A stretch of 64,000 bases of DNA, taken from NCBI GenBank assembly GCA_944474755.1, contig OX104112.1:67876433-67940432 (forward strand). The letters are read 5' to 3'. Position numbers and translations under genes: made by a program. This DNA comes from Limnoperna fortunei (lineage: Eukaryota; Mollusca; Bivalvia; Mytilida; Modiolidae). The notes under the pieces were generated by a model. That model was not told the DNA's origin. It did no database searches and worked only from the letters and a program-made list of their open reading frames with translations. Numbering within the stretch: the first letter of the stretch is position 1; every line of letters begins with the position of its first letter. Positions 10,640 to 22,235 of the stretch are shown here, in pieces.

Positions 10640-10713
10640 AGGCTCCGGCGAGATTCGAACTCGCGACCTCCAGTTTACTAGACTGGCGCTCTAACCAACT
10701 GAGCTACGGAGCC
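10640..10713 (-). tRNA. tRNA-Thr(AGU), type B
   Basis: Flank class A; S2 has the extra T. Confidence 0.95.
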
Positions 10714-10984
10714 GTGATGGCAAAAGGTTCAAAATTTATATTCTTATGTGTAGACTACATGCGATCTATACAGTTGGTATCAGCAAATGTAAAAGTGATG
10801 TTTTTTACCACTAGATTTTTTGCACGATTGGTGAGTCAGCTTTGTGCAATATATTCACTCGTATTTGAACACGAATACCTCATTTGTATAGTTTTTCATC
10901 ATTTATTGATTTGTCTCAGTACTAGTACAGCACACACTTTTCCCTTGTCCATCCTCCATTTGAATCGCAGGTTTTTTTAAAAAA

Positions 10985-11058
10985 AGGCTCCAGCGAGATT
11001 TGAACTCGCGAGCTCCAGTTTACTAGACTGGCGCTCTAACCAACTGAGCTATGGAGCC
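10985..11058 (-). tRNA. tRNA-Thr(AGU), type A, G46C variant
   Basis: T7A7 tract preceded by 'cagg' instead of 'caag'; variable loop G46C. Confidence 0.88.
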
Positions 11059-11396
11059 TTGCGTGCAAAATACAGCTTATAATGGGTATTTGTTTCTCAT
11101 ACAAGACCTTCCTATGCACAGACATTTCAGCCGAGTTAATGCTGAGCATGATCATTTTGCATGTAATTTATATTGCTATGACACCATTCTTTCTAGGTAA
11201 ACTTATTGAGTCTTACCAGAGTGAGAAAAAGAAAGTTCTGAATGCATGGCTACCTAATGCGCGACTATTCCCGACAAACCCAACATTGAGCGTATCAATC
11301 GTAATGTACAATGGAAATGAAAATGAAATGTCAACTCTAGTTAACGTTTCTATTTGAATGGCACAAAAAGTAACAAACACGCATGTTTGGAGAAAA

Positions 11397-11470
11397 AGGC
11401 TCCGGCGAGATTCGAACTCGCGACCTCCAGTTTACTAGACTGGCGCTCTAACCAACTGAGCTACGGAGCC
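11397..11470 (-). tRNA. tRNA-Thr(AGU), type B
   Basis: Flank class G. Confidence 0.95.
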
Positions 11471-11740
11471 GTGATGGCAAAGGGTTCAAAATTTATATTC
11501 TTATGTGTAGACTACATGCGATCTATACAGTTGGTATCAGCAAATGTAAAAGTGATGTTTTTTACCACTAGATTTTTTGCACGATTGGTGAGTCAGCTTT
11601 GTGCAATATATTCACTCGTATTTGAACACGAATACCTCATTTGTATAGTTTTCATCATTTATTGATTTGTCTCAGTACTAGTACAGCACACACTTTTCCC
11701 TTGTCCATCCTCCATTTGAATCGCAAGTTTTTTTAAAAAA

Positions 11741-11814
11741 AGGCTCCAGCGAGATTTGAACTCGCGACCTCCAGTTTACTAGACTGGCGCTCTAACCAAC
11801 TGAGCTATGGAGCC
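11741..11814 (-). tRNA. tRNA-Thr(AGU), type A
   Basis: T7A7 tract. Confidence 0.95.
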
Positions 11815-12152
11815 TTGCGTGCAAAATACAGCTTATAATGGGTATTTGTTTCTCATACAAGACCTTCCTATGCACAGACATTTCAGCCGAGTTAATGCTG
11901 AGCATGATCATTTTGCATGTAATTTATATTGCTATGACACCATTCTTTCTAGGTAAACTTATTGAGTCTTACCAGAGTGAGAAAAAGAAAGTTCTGAATG
12001 CATGGCTACCTAATGCGCGACTATTCCCGACAAACCCAACATTGAGCGTATCAATCGTAATGTACAATGGAAATGAAAATGAAATGTCAACTCTAGTTAA
12101 CGTTTCTATTTGAATGGCACAAAAAGTAACAAACACGCATGTTTGGAGAAAA

Positions 12153-12226
12153 AGGCTCCGGCGAGATTCGAACTCGCGACCTCCAGTTTACTAGACTGGC
12201 GCTCTAACCAACTGAGCTACGGAGCC
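12153..12226 (-). tRNA. tRNA-Thr(AGU), type B
   Basis: Flank class G; S2 has 'cactgttccc' (T to G). Confidence 0.95.
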
Positions 12227-12496
12227 GTGATGGCAAAGGGTTCAAAATTTATATTCTTATGTGTAGACTACATGCGATCTATACAGTTGGTATCAGCAAA
12301 TGTAAAAGTGATGTTTTTTACCACTAGATTTTTTGCACGATTGGTGAGTCAGCTTTGTGCAATATATTCACTCGTATTTGAACACGAATACCTCATTTGT
12401 ATAGTTTTCATCATTTATTGATTTGTCTCAGTACTAGTACAGCACACACTGTTCCCTTGTCCATCCTCCATTTGAATCGCAAGTTTTTTAAAAAAA

Positions 12497-12570
12497 AGGC
12501 TCCAGCGAGATTTGAACTCGCGACCTCCAGTTTACTAGACTGGCGCTCTAACCAACTGAGCTATGGAGCC
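12497..12570 (-). tRNA. tRNA-Thr(AGU), type A
   Basis: T6A8 tract. Confidence 0.95.
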
Positions 12571-12909
12571 TTGCGTGCAAAATACAGCTTATAATGGGTA
12601 TTTGTTTCTCATACAAGACCTTCCTATGCACAGACATTTCAGCCGAGTTAATGCTGAGCATGATCATTTTGCATGTAATTTATATTGCTATGACACCATT
12701 CTTTCTAGGTAAACTTATTGAGTCTTACCAGAGTGAGAAAAAGAAAGTTCTGAATGCATGGCTACCTAATGCGCGACTATTCCCGACAAACCCAACATTG
12801 AGCGTATCAATCGTAATGTACAATGGAAATGAAAATGAAATGTCAACTCTAGTTAACGTTTCTATTTGAATGGCACAAAAAAGTAACAAACACGCATGTT
12901 TGGAGAAAA

Positions 12910-12983
12910 AGGCTCCGGCGAGATTCGAACTCGCGACCTCCAGTTTACTAGACTGGCGCTCTAACCAACTGAGCTACGGATCC
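12910..12983 (-). tRNA. tRNA-Thr(AGU), type B, C3A variant
   Basis: Flank class G. The acceptor 5' strand reads GGATCCG, so A3 faces G70 and one acceptor pair is lost. The S1 just downstream of the gene has an extra A ('gcacaaaaaagt'). Function may be reduced. Confidence 0.75.
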
Positions 12984-13253
12984 GTGATGGCAAAGGGTTC
13001 AAAATTTATATTCTTATGTGTAGACTACATGCGATCTATACAGTTGGTATCAGCAAATGTAAAAGTGATGTTTTTTACCACTAGATTTTTTGCACGATTG
13101 GTGAGTCAGCTTTGTGCAATATATTCACTCGTATTTGAACACGAATACCTCATTTGTATAGTTTTCATCATTTATTGATTTGTCTCAGTACTAGTACAGC
13201 ACACACTTTTCCCTTGTCCATCCTCCATTTGAATCGCAAGTTTTTTTAAAAAA

Positions 13254-13327
13254 AGGCTCCAGCGAGATTTGAACTCGCGAGCTCCAGTTTACTAGACTGG
13301 CGCTCTAACCAACTGAGCTATGGAGCC
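13254..13327 (-). tRNA. tRNA-Thr(AGU), type A, G46C variant
   Basis: T7A7 tract; variable loop G46C. Confidence 0.88.
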
Positions 13328-13665
13328 TTGCGTGCAAAATACAGCTTATAATGGGTATTTGTTTCTCATACAAGACCTTCCTATGCACAGACATTTCAGC
13401 CGAGTTAATGCTGAGCATGATCATTTTGCATGTAATTTATATTGCTATGACACCATTCTTTCTAGGTAAACTTATTGAGTCTTACCAGAGTGAGAAAAAG
13501 AAAGTTCTGAATGCATGGCTACCTAATGCGCGACTATTCCCGACAAACCCAACATTGAGCGTATCAATCGTAATGTACAATGGAAATGAAAATGAAATGT
13601 CAACTCTAGTTAACGTTTCTATTTGAATGGCACAAAAAGTAACAAACACGCATGTTTGGAGAAAA

Positions 13666-13739
13666 AGGCTCCGGCGAGATTCGAACTCGCGACCTCCAGT
13701 TTACTAGACTGGCGCTCTAACCAACTGAGCTACGGAGCC
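13666..13739 (-). tRNA. tRNA-Thr(AGU), type B
   Basis: Flank class A. Confidence 0.95.
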
Positions 13740-14009
13740 GTGATGGCAAAAGGTTCAAAATTTATATTCTTATGTGTAGACTACATGCGATCTATACAGT
13801 TGGTATCAGCAAATGTAAAAGTAATGTTTTTTACCACTAGATTTTTTGCACGATTGGTGAGTCAGCTTTGTGCAATATATTCACTCGTATTTGAACACGA
13901 ATACCTCATTTGTATAGTTTTCATCATTTATTGATTTGTCTCAGTACTAGTACAGCACACACTTTTCCCTTGTCCATCCTCCATTTGAATCGCAAGTTTT
14001 TTTTAAAAA

Positions 14010-14083
14010 AGGCTCCAGCGAGATTTGAACTCGCGACCTCCAGTTTACTAGACTGGCGCTCTAACCAACTGAGCTATGGAGCC
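14010..14083 (-). tRNA. tRNA-Thr(AGU), type A
   Basis: T8A6 tract. Confidence 0.95.
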
Positions 14084-14421
14084 TTGCGTGCAAAATACAG
14101 CTTATAATGGGTATTTGTTTCTCATACAAGACCTTCCTATGCACAGACATTTCAGCCGAGTTAATGCTGAGCATGATCATTTTGCATGTAATTTATATTG
14201 CTATGACACCATTCTTTCTAGGTAAACTTATTGAGTCTTACCAGAGTGAGAAAAAGAAAGTTCTGAATGCATGGCTACCTAATGCGCGACTATTCCCGAC
14301 AAACCCAACATTGAGCGTATCAATCGTAATGTACAATGGAAATGAAAATGAAATGTCAACTCTAGTTAACGTTTCTATTTGAATGGCACAAAAAGTAACA
14401 AACACGCATGTTTGGAGAAAA

Positions 14422-14495
14422 AGGCTCCGGCGAGATTCGAACTCGCGACCTCCAGTTTACTAGACTGGCGCTCTAACCAACTGAGCTACGGAGCC
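14422..14495 (-). tRNA. tRNA-Thr(AGU), type B
   Basis: Flank class A. Confidence 0.95.
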
Positions 14496-14765
14496 GTGAT
14501 GGCAAAAGGTTCAAAATTTATATTCTTATGTGTAGACTACATGCGATCTATACAGTTGGTATCAGCAAATGTAAAAGTGATGTTTTTTACCACTAGATTT
14601 TTTGCACGATTGGTGAGTCAGCTTTGTGCAATATATTCACTCGTATTTGAACACGAATACCTCATTTGTATAGTTTTCATCATTTATTGATTTGTCTCAG
14701 TACTAGTACAGCACACACTTTTCCCTTGTCCATCCTCCATTTGAATCGCAAGTTTTTTTAAAAAA

Positions 14766-14839
14766 AGGCTCCAGCGAGATTTGAACTCGCGACCTCCAGT
14801 TTACTAGACTGGCGCTCTAACCAACTGAGCTATGGAGCC
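14766..14839 (-). tRNA. tRNA-Thr(AGU), type A
   Basis: T7A7 tract. Confidence 0.95.
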
Positions 14840-15177
14840 TTGCGTGCAAAATACAGCTTATAATGGGTATTTGTTTCTCATACAAGACCTTCCTATGCAT
14901 AGACATTTCAGCCGAGTTAATGCTGAGCATGATCATTTTGCATGCAATTTATATTGCTATGACACCATTCTTTCTAGGTAAACTTATTGAGTCTTACCAG
15001 AGTGAGAAAAAGAAAGTTCTGAATGCATGGCTACCTAATGCGCGACTATTCCCGACAAACCCAACATTGAGCGTATCAATCGTAATGTACAATGGAAATG
15101 AAAATGAAATGTCAACTCTAGTTAACGTTTCTATTTGAATGGCACAAAAAGTAACAAACACGCATTTTTGGAGAAAA

Positions 15178-15251
15178 AGGCTCCGGCGAGATTCGAACTC
15201 GCGACCTCCAGTTTACTAGACTGGCGCTCTAACCAACTGAGCTACGGAGCC
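15178..15251 (-). tRNA. tRNA-Thr(AGU), type B
   Basis: Flank class G; downstream flank 'catttttgg'. Confidence 0.95.
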
Positions 15252-15521
15252 GTGATGGCAAAGGGTTCAAAATTTATATTCTTATGTGTAGACTACATGC
15301 GATCTATACAGTTGGTATCAGCAAATGTAAAAGTGATGTTTTTTACCACTAGATTTTTTGCACGATTGGTGAGTCAGCTTTGTGCAATATATTCACTCGT
15401 ATTTGAACACGAATACCTCATTTGTATAGTTTTCATCATTTATTGATTTGTCTCAGTACTAGTACAGCACACACTTTTCCCTTGTCCATCCTCCATTTGA
15501 ATCGCAAGTTTTTTTTAAAAA

Positions 15522-15595
15522 AGGCTCCAGCGAGATTTGAACTCGCGACCTCCAGTTTACTAGACTGGCGCTCTAACCAACTGAGCTATGGAGCC
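15522..15595 (-). tRNA. tRNA-Thr(AGU), type A
   Basis: T8A6 tract. Confidence 0.95.
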
Positions 15596-15933
15596 TTGCG
15601 TGCAAAATACAGCTTATAATGGGTATTTGTTTCTCATACAAGACCTTCCTATGCACAGACATTTCAGCCGAGTTAATGCTGAGCATGATCATTTTGCATG
15701 TAATTTATATTGCTATGACACCATTCTTTCTAGGTAAACTTATTGAGTCTTACCAGAGTGAGAAAAAGAAAGTTCTGAATGCATGGCTACCTAATGCGCG
15801 ACTATTCCCGACAAACCCAACATTGAGCGTATCAATCGTAATGTACAATGGAAATGAAAATGAAATGTCAACTCTAGTTAACGTTTCTATTTGAATGGCA
15901 CAAAAAGTAACAAACACGCATGTTTGGAGAAAA

Positions 15934-16007
15934 AGGCTCCGGCGAGATTCGAACTCGCGACCTCCAGTTTACTAGACTGGCGCTCTAACCAACTGAGCTA
16001 CGGAGCC
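15934..16007 (-). tRNA. tRNA-Thr(AGU), type B
   Basis: Flank class A; S2 has the extra T. Confidence 0.95.
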
Positions 16008-16278
16008 GTGATGGCAAAAGGTTCAAAATTTATATTCTTATGTGTAGACTACATGCGATCTATACAGTTGGTATCAGCAAATGTAAAAGTGATGTTTTTT
16101 ACCACTAGATTTTTTGCACGATTGGTGAGTCAGCTTTGTGCAATATATTCACTCGTATTTGAACACGAATACCTCATTTGTATAGTTTTTCATCATTTAT
16201 TGATTTGTCTCAGTACTAGTACAGCACACACTTTTCCCTTGTCCATCCTCCATTTGAATCGCAAGTTTTTTTTAAAAA

Positions 16279-16352
16279 AGGCTCCAGCGAGATTTGAACT
16301 CGCGACCTCCAGTTTACTAGACTGGCGCTCTAACCAACTGAGCTATGGAGCC
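16279..16352 (-). tRNA. tRNA-Thr(AGU), type A
   Basis: T8A6 tract. Confidence 0.95.
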
Positions 16353-16690
16353 TTGCGTGCAAAATACAGCTTATAATGGGTATTTGTTTCTCATACAAGA
16401 CCTTCCTATGCACAGACATTTCAGCCGAGTTAATGCTGAGCATGATCATTTTGCATGTAATTTATATTGCTATGACACCATTCTTTCTAGGTAAACTTAT
16501 TGAGTCTTACCAGAGTGAGAAAAAGAAAGTTCTGAATGCATGGCTACCTAATGCGCGACTATTCCCGACAAACCCAACATTGAGCGTATCAATCGTAATG
16601 TACAATGGAAATGAAAATGAAATGTCAACTCTAGTTAACGTTTCTATTTGAATGGCACAAAAAGTAACAAACACGCATGTTTGGAGAAAA

Positions 16691-16764
16691 AGGCTCCGGC
16701 GAGATTCGAACTCGCGACCTCCAGTTTACTAGACTGGCGCTCTAACCAACTGAGCTACGGAGCC
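16691..16764 (-). tRNA. tRNA-Thr(AGU), type B
   Basis: Flank class G; S2 carries 'ttggtgtcag'. Confidence 0.95.
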
Positions 16765-17034
16765 GTGATGGCAAAGGGTTCAAAATTTATATTCTTATGT
16801 GTAGACTACATGCGATCTATACAGTTGGTGTCAGCAAATGTAAAAGTGATGTTTTTTACCACTAGATTTTTTGCACGATTGGTGAGTCAGCTTTGTGCAA
16901 TATATTCACTCGTATTTGAACACGAATACCTCATTTGTATAGTTTTCATCATTTATTGATTTGTCTCAGTACTAGTACAGCACACACTTTTCCCTTGTCC
17001 ATCCTCCATTTGAATCGCAAGTTTTTTTAAAAAA

Positions 17035-17108
17035 AGGCTCCAGCGAGATTTGAACTCGCGACCTCCAGTTTACTAGACTGGCGCTCTAACCAACTGAGCT
17101 ATGGAGCC
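17035..17108 (-). tRNA. tRNA-Thr(AGU), type A
   Basis: T7A7 tract. Confidence 0.95.
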
Positions 17109-17446
17109 TTGCGTGCAAAATACAGCTTATAATGGGTATTTGTTTCTCATACAAGACCTTCCTATGCACAGACATTTCAGCCGAGTTAATGCTGAGCATG
17201 ATCATTTTGCATGTAATTTATATTGCTATGACACCATTCTTTCTAGGTAAACTTATTGAGTCTTACCAGAGTGAGAAAAAGAAAGTTCTGAATGCATGGC
17301 TACCTAATGCGCGACTATTCCCGACAAACCCAACATTGAGCGTATCAATCGTAATGTACAATGGAAATGAAAATGAAATGTCAACTCTAGTTAACGTTTC
17401 TATTTGAATGGCACAAAAAGTAACAAACACGCATGTTTGGAGAAAA

Positions 17447-17520
17447 AGGCTCCGGCGAGATTCGAACTCGCGACCTCCAGTTTACTAGACTGGCGCTCTA
17501 ACCAACTGAGCTACGGAGCC
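17447..17520 (-). tRNA. tRNA-Thr(AGU), type B
   Basis: Flank class G. Confidence 0.95.
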
Positions 17521-17790
17521 GTGATGGCAAAGGGTTCAAAATTTATATTCTTATGTGTAGACTACATGCGATCTATACAGTTGGTATCAGCAAATGTAAA
17601 AGTGATGTTTTTTACCACTAGATTTTTTGCACGATTGGTGAGTCAGCTTTGTGCAATATATTCACTCGTATTTGAACACGAATACCTCATTTGTATAGTT
17701 TTCATCATTTATTGATTTGTCTCAGTACTAGTACAGCACACACTTTTCCCTTGTCCATCCTCCATTTGAATCGCAAGTTTTTTTAAAAAA

Positions 17791-17864
17791 AGGCTCCAGC
17801 GAGATTTGAACTCGCGACCTCCAGTTTACTAGACTGGCGCTCTAACCAACTGAGCTATGGAGCC
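17791..17864 (-). tRNA. tRNA-Thr(AGU), type A
   Basis: T7A7 tract. Confidence 0.95.
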
Positions 17865-18202
17865 TTGCGTGCAAAATACAGCTTATAATGGGTATTTGTT
17901 TCTCATACAAGACCTTCCTATGCACAGACATTTCAGCCGAGTTAATGCTGAGCATGATCATTTTGCATGTAATTTATATTGCTATGACACCATTCTTTCT
18001 AGGTAAACTTATTGAGTCTTACCAGAGTGAGAAAAAGAAAGTTCTGAATGCATGGCTACCTAATGCGCGACTATTCCCGACAAACCCAACATTGAGCGTA
18101 TCAATCGTAATGTACAATGGAAATGAAAATGAAATGTCAACTCTAGTTAACGTTTCTATTTGAATGGCACAAAAAGTAACAAACACGCATGTTTGGAGAA
18201 AA

Positions 18203-18276
18203 AGGCTCCGGCGAGATTCGAACTCGCGACCTCCAGTTTACTAGACTGGCGCTCTAACCAACTGAGCTACGGAGCC
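18203..18276 (-). tRNA. tRNA-Thr(AGU), type B
   Basis: Flank class A; S2 has the extra T. Confidence 0.95.
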
Positions 18277-18547
18277 GTGATGGCAAAAGGTTCAAAATTT
18301 ATATTCTTATGTGTAGACTACATGCGATCTATACAGTTGGTATCAGCAAATGTAAAAGTGATGTTTTTTACCACTAGATTTTTTGCACGATTGGTGAGTC
18401 AGCTTTGTGCAATATATTCACTCGTATTTGAACACGAATACCTCATTTGTATAGTTTTTCATCATTTATTGATTTGTCTCAGTACTAGTACAGCACACAC
18501 TTTTCCCTTGTCCATCCTCCATTTGAATCGCAAGTTTTTTTTTAAAA

Positions 18548-18621
18548 AGGCTCCAGCGAGATTTGAACTCGCGACCTCCAGTTTACTAGACTGGCGCTCT
18601 AACCAACTGAGCTATGGAGCC
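18548..18621 (-). tRNA. tRNA-Thr(AGU), type A
   Basis: T9A5 tract. Last complete tRNA before the LINE. Confidence 0.95.
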
Positions 18622-18857
18622 TTGCGTGCAAAATACAGCTTATAATGGGTATTTGTTTCTCATACAAGACCTTCCTATGCACAGACATTTCAGCCGAGTT
18701 AATGCTGAGCATGATCATTTTGCATGTAATTTATATTGCTATGACACCATTCTTTCTAGGTAAACTTATTGAGTCTTACCAGAGTGAGAAAAAGAAAGTT
18801 CTGAATGCATGGCTACCTAATGCGCGACTATTCCCGACAAACCCAACATTGAGGGTA

Positions 18858-21800
18858 TCAATCGGGTGGTTTCCAAAAACTGTGTACTTGTTCCCATATT
18901 GCATTTAGACACAATTCACCAATGCCACATTTTTCTAACCAAAAGTCGTATATATTTGGCTTTATGAAGCACTTCAATAGCATAATATCATAAAAATGTT
19001 TTGTTTTGCAAGAAATAAAATTTAACATTCTATTGTTACACCTTAAATGAATAACAGCTACTTTATTACACTGATTTGAGTAACAGTTTGTGTTTACAAT
19101 ATGTTTCCACCTTTCTGGAATACTTGACAAAATTGTATTGAATTGTTCCTGTAATATATTTTTTTCGATCTGAGGTTCAACCTCACAAACCATATCAAAA
19201 ATCGCTTGAAATGGCAGAAAACCTGGTATCACCTCGTATGTAATGTCTTTGATTTTTGTTATTGCTGCAAAAACAAAGGTTTTCCACATAGTACATTTTC
19301 CTTTTAAAATAAATTCACTATTAAAAAACAATGGCTGATTAAATACATAATCAATTCCAAATTCAATATTTATCTCAGATTTTATGAATTGCCAAGCTTC
19401 TACCATCTCTTGATAAACAATTGGTAAGAGATTAAGATCTTTTTTGTTAAGAGACATAAACAATATTTCTCTATCTAAATTCATATCATGAATTTTTCTT
19501 AAAAAATACGTCATTGTACTCTTCCACATTGCATCACATTCTGAGTCATAATATCGTCTTAAAAACTTCAGTCTAAATGACAACATTTTTAGATATATAT
19601 CAGGAATGTTTAGACCACCATTGTCTTTCTTTCCTATAATAGTTCTATAATTTATAAGGTGTGCTCCAGAAGACCACAAAAATTCAACGCATGTGCGTTT
19701 AATTTCATCAACTGCCCAATTAGGAATTGAGCAAACGACCAAAGTATACCATATACGTGACATCATTAAAGAAGAAATCACAATAGCTCTACCTGATAAA
19801 GTTAAACGTCTCTGTCGCCAAAGATTCATAATTGCTTTAATTTTCAAAATTTTCTCTTTCCAATTTTTTTCTTCACATTCTTGTTTATTTTTACCAAGAT
19901 AAACCCCTAAAACTTGAATAGTGTTTTCACAGTATTTCAAATCAAACTGTCTCTTTTCATTCTCATTTAAGCTTCCTGTACCCAGACACATAATTTCTGA
20001 CTTTGTTTTGTTAATTTTCGAACCCGATGCTTTACCATATAACTCAAAAACAGACATTGCTTCCTGAATTGAACCTTTATCTCTTAATGTAAGTGTTGTG
20101 TCATCTGCATGTTGAAAAATAACTGCCTTTTCATTAGAACTTGGTATATTAATTCACTTAATAACATTATTACATTTTACAGCAAATTGCAAAGGATCTG
20201 CTGATAAAACATATAACATAGCACTAATTGGACAACCTTGTCTTATTCCATTCTTTATCATAAAATATTTAGTTAAAAAACCATTACATTTTACAGAACT
20301 TTGTATATCAGTATAAAATATTTTGATCCAACGTATAAACCGTTCACCAAAACCAAATTTATGCAATACATCAAACATATACTTATGACAAACTCTATCA
20401 AATGCCTTTTCTTGGTCAAATTTTATAATATAACCTTCCAAATTATCTTCTTGTAACATATCTATAACATCACGCAAGCTAGCAATATTATCTGCAATAT
20501 CTCTTCCCTTTATAGAACAAGTTTGACTAGGAGATATTATATTGCATAATACATCTCTAAATCTATTTGCCATTATTCTTGCTAAAATTTTGTAATCAAC
20601 TTGAAGTAAAGAAATGGGTCTATAATTTTTCAAGTCTTTTTTATCACCCTTATTTTTGAAAATTAAACTAATGATGCCACATCTCATAGATCGTGATAAT
20701 GTTGCGTTCTTTTCTACAACATTAAACAATTTTAGTAATATATCTTGTAAAGAGGTAAAAAATTTACAGTAAAACTCAGTAGTTAAACCATCTGAACCAG
20801 GACTTTTGTTTTTTGACATACTATTTAAAGCATTACTAATTTCAGTTATAGTTATATCATTATCACATAACTCCCTATCATCATCACTGATAGTACTGGG
20901 AACATAACTTAATAATTCCTCCATAGCAATATCATCAGTTTCTATACAAGAATACAAATTTCTATAAAAATCATACTGTAATTCTAACAAACTTTCAGTG
21001 TCTGAAACAATTTCATTTTTATCATTAACTAGCTCTTTAATACAGTTATTTTCTTGCTTGTATTTTTCTAAATTTAAAAAATATTTTGTGCATTTGTCAC
21101 TCTCTATTGCCCAGTAAGCTTTGGATCTAAGTATAGCACCTTTGCATTTTTCTTCTTCTAATACTCCTAATTCTAGTTTTAGACTTTCGTATTGTGCTAC
21201 ATTAACATTTTCACCATTTGCAATTTTTTGTGACATTCTTTGTAATTTATTTTGAATACGGTAATATTCAGAATTTTTCTCTTTTGCTATTTTCTTTCCA
21301 AATACTTGGGAAAATTTCTTGATTTTATATTTTAAGTTGTCCCACCATATTAATATTTCTCTTTCAAATAAGGGACATTTCTTCTCTTCTTCAATAATTC
21401 TTTTCACCTGACTTACATACTCTTCATTATTCAATAACAAATTGTTCAATATCCAAATACCTGGACCCTTTTCAACACCATCAAAATTAATTCTCATTTC
21501 AACAAATGCATGATCACTAAAACTTGTATCATTATATTTTATACTCTGTATATAACTAGAGATAATTCTATCTATTAAAAAGTAGTCTATTCTTGATTGA
21601 ATAAGAACATTATTACGTACCATTTTCCTAGAGTATACTAGAAGTTCAGGGTTTCTGTAACGCCAGACATCATAAACATTATTATTATTAATAATCTCAT
21701 GTAAACTTCTGTAGCATATATTATCTGTATGATCAGATTTACTAGCTCTGTCTAATTTAGACAATGTAGTATTCCAGTCACCAGCAATTATCAAATTATT

Positions 21801-22235
21801 AAAATTTTGTACATACCTGTCAATAAATTTGAAAAAATTTGCTCTATCAGACAAATTATTGTGTGCATAAATATTAACATTATTATAAATGATATCATTC
21901 AATACAAACTTAATATGAATAAATCTGCCTTCTTCATCTCTGAAAACTTCTTCCACATTTTGTTTATATCGTTTATTCACTAAAATAGCAACACCTTGTC
22001 GATAATTAGGACCATCACAATGAAATATTCTACCATCATATAAATGGGACACATCTGATACAAAGTTTTCGTCCCAAAACGTTTCTTGTAACATCAAAAA
22101 ATCAATATGTTTATCTTCTATAACTGATACATATTTCTTAAAGTTATTCACATTTCGAAGACCATTACAGTTATTGCTTACAAATAATACCATTGCTGAA
22201 ACAAGAAAACAAACATAAAAATTATGATTCTCCAT
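18858..22235 (-). pseudogene. LINE ORF2, endonuclease-reverse transcriptase, one in-frame stop
   Basis: A single reading frame of 1125 codons before its final stop, interrupted only by TGA at 20154-20156 (codon 694). The first part holds an AP-like endonuclease: NG at 24-25, LQET with E51, GDWN with D153 and N155, SRIDYF at 214-219 and SDH at 240-242. The reverse transcriptase follows: SPGSDG near 478, NYRPISLL at 537-544, the first catalytic Asp in FDQEKAFD (D607) and RQGCPIS near 665-671. The stop falls between this motif and the second catalytic box, HADD at 709-712 (20100-20111). The thumb and C-terminal region follow with typical TLSGR and GGLNIPD motifs. The last residues before the final stop come from the array junction, so the C-terminus is truncated. 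As it stands the upstream product would lack the second catalytic Asp pair and be inactive as a polymerase. Another start, M15, is possible, nearer the endonuclease fold. Confidence 0.88.
20154..20156 (-). other. In-frame TGA disrupting ORF2
   Basis: AAG TGA ATT on the minus strand. Reading continues in the same frame for 432 more codons with clear reverse transcriptase sequence, so a single base change explains it. A CpG transition of CGA is one possible origin. Confidence 0.9.

Larger units (their letters stand above)
1..18864 (-). repeat. Tandem array of tRNA-Thr dyad units, left block
   Basis: About 25 copies of a 756-bp unit. In plus-strand order each unit has tRNA type A, a spacer of about 338 bp (S1), tRNA type B and a spacer of about 270 bp (S2). 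All tRNAs are on the minus strand. The common unit variants here are the T7A7 tract beside type A and 'aaaggg' or 'aaaagg' in the type B upstream flank. Copies differ by scattered single-base changes and rare 1-bp indels, so the block looks recently homogenised. It starts inside a type B gene and ends in S1 at the LINE junction. Confidence 0.97.
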
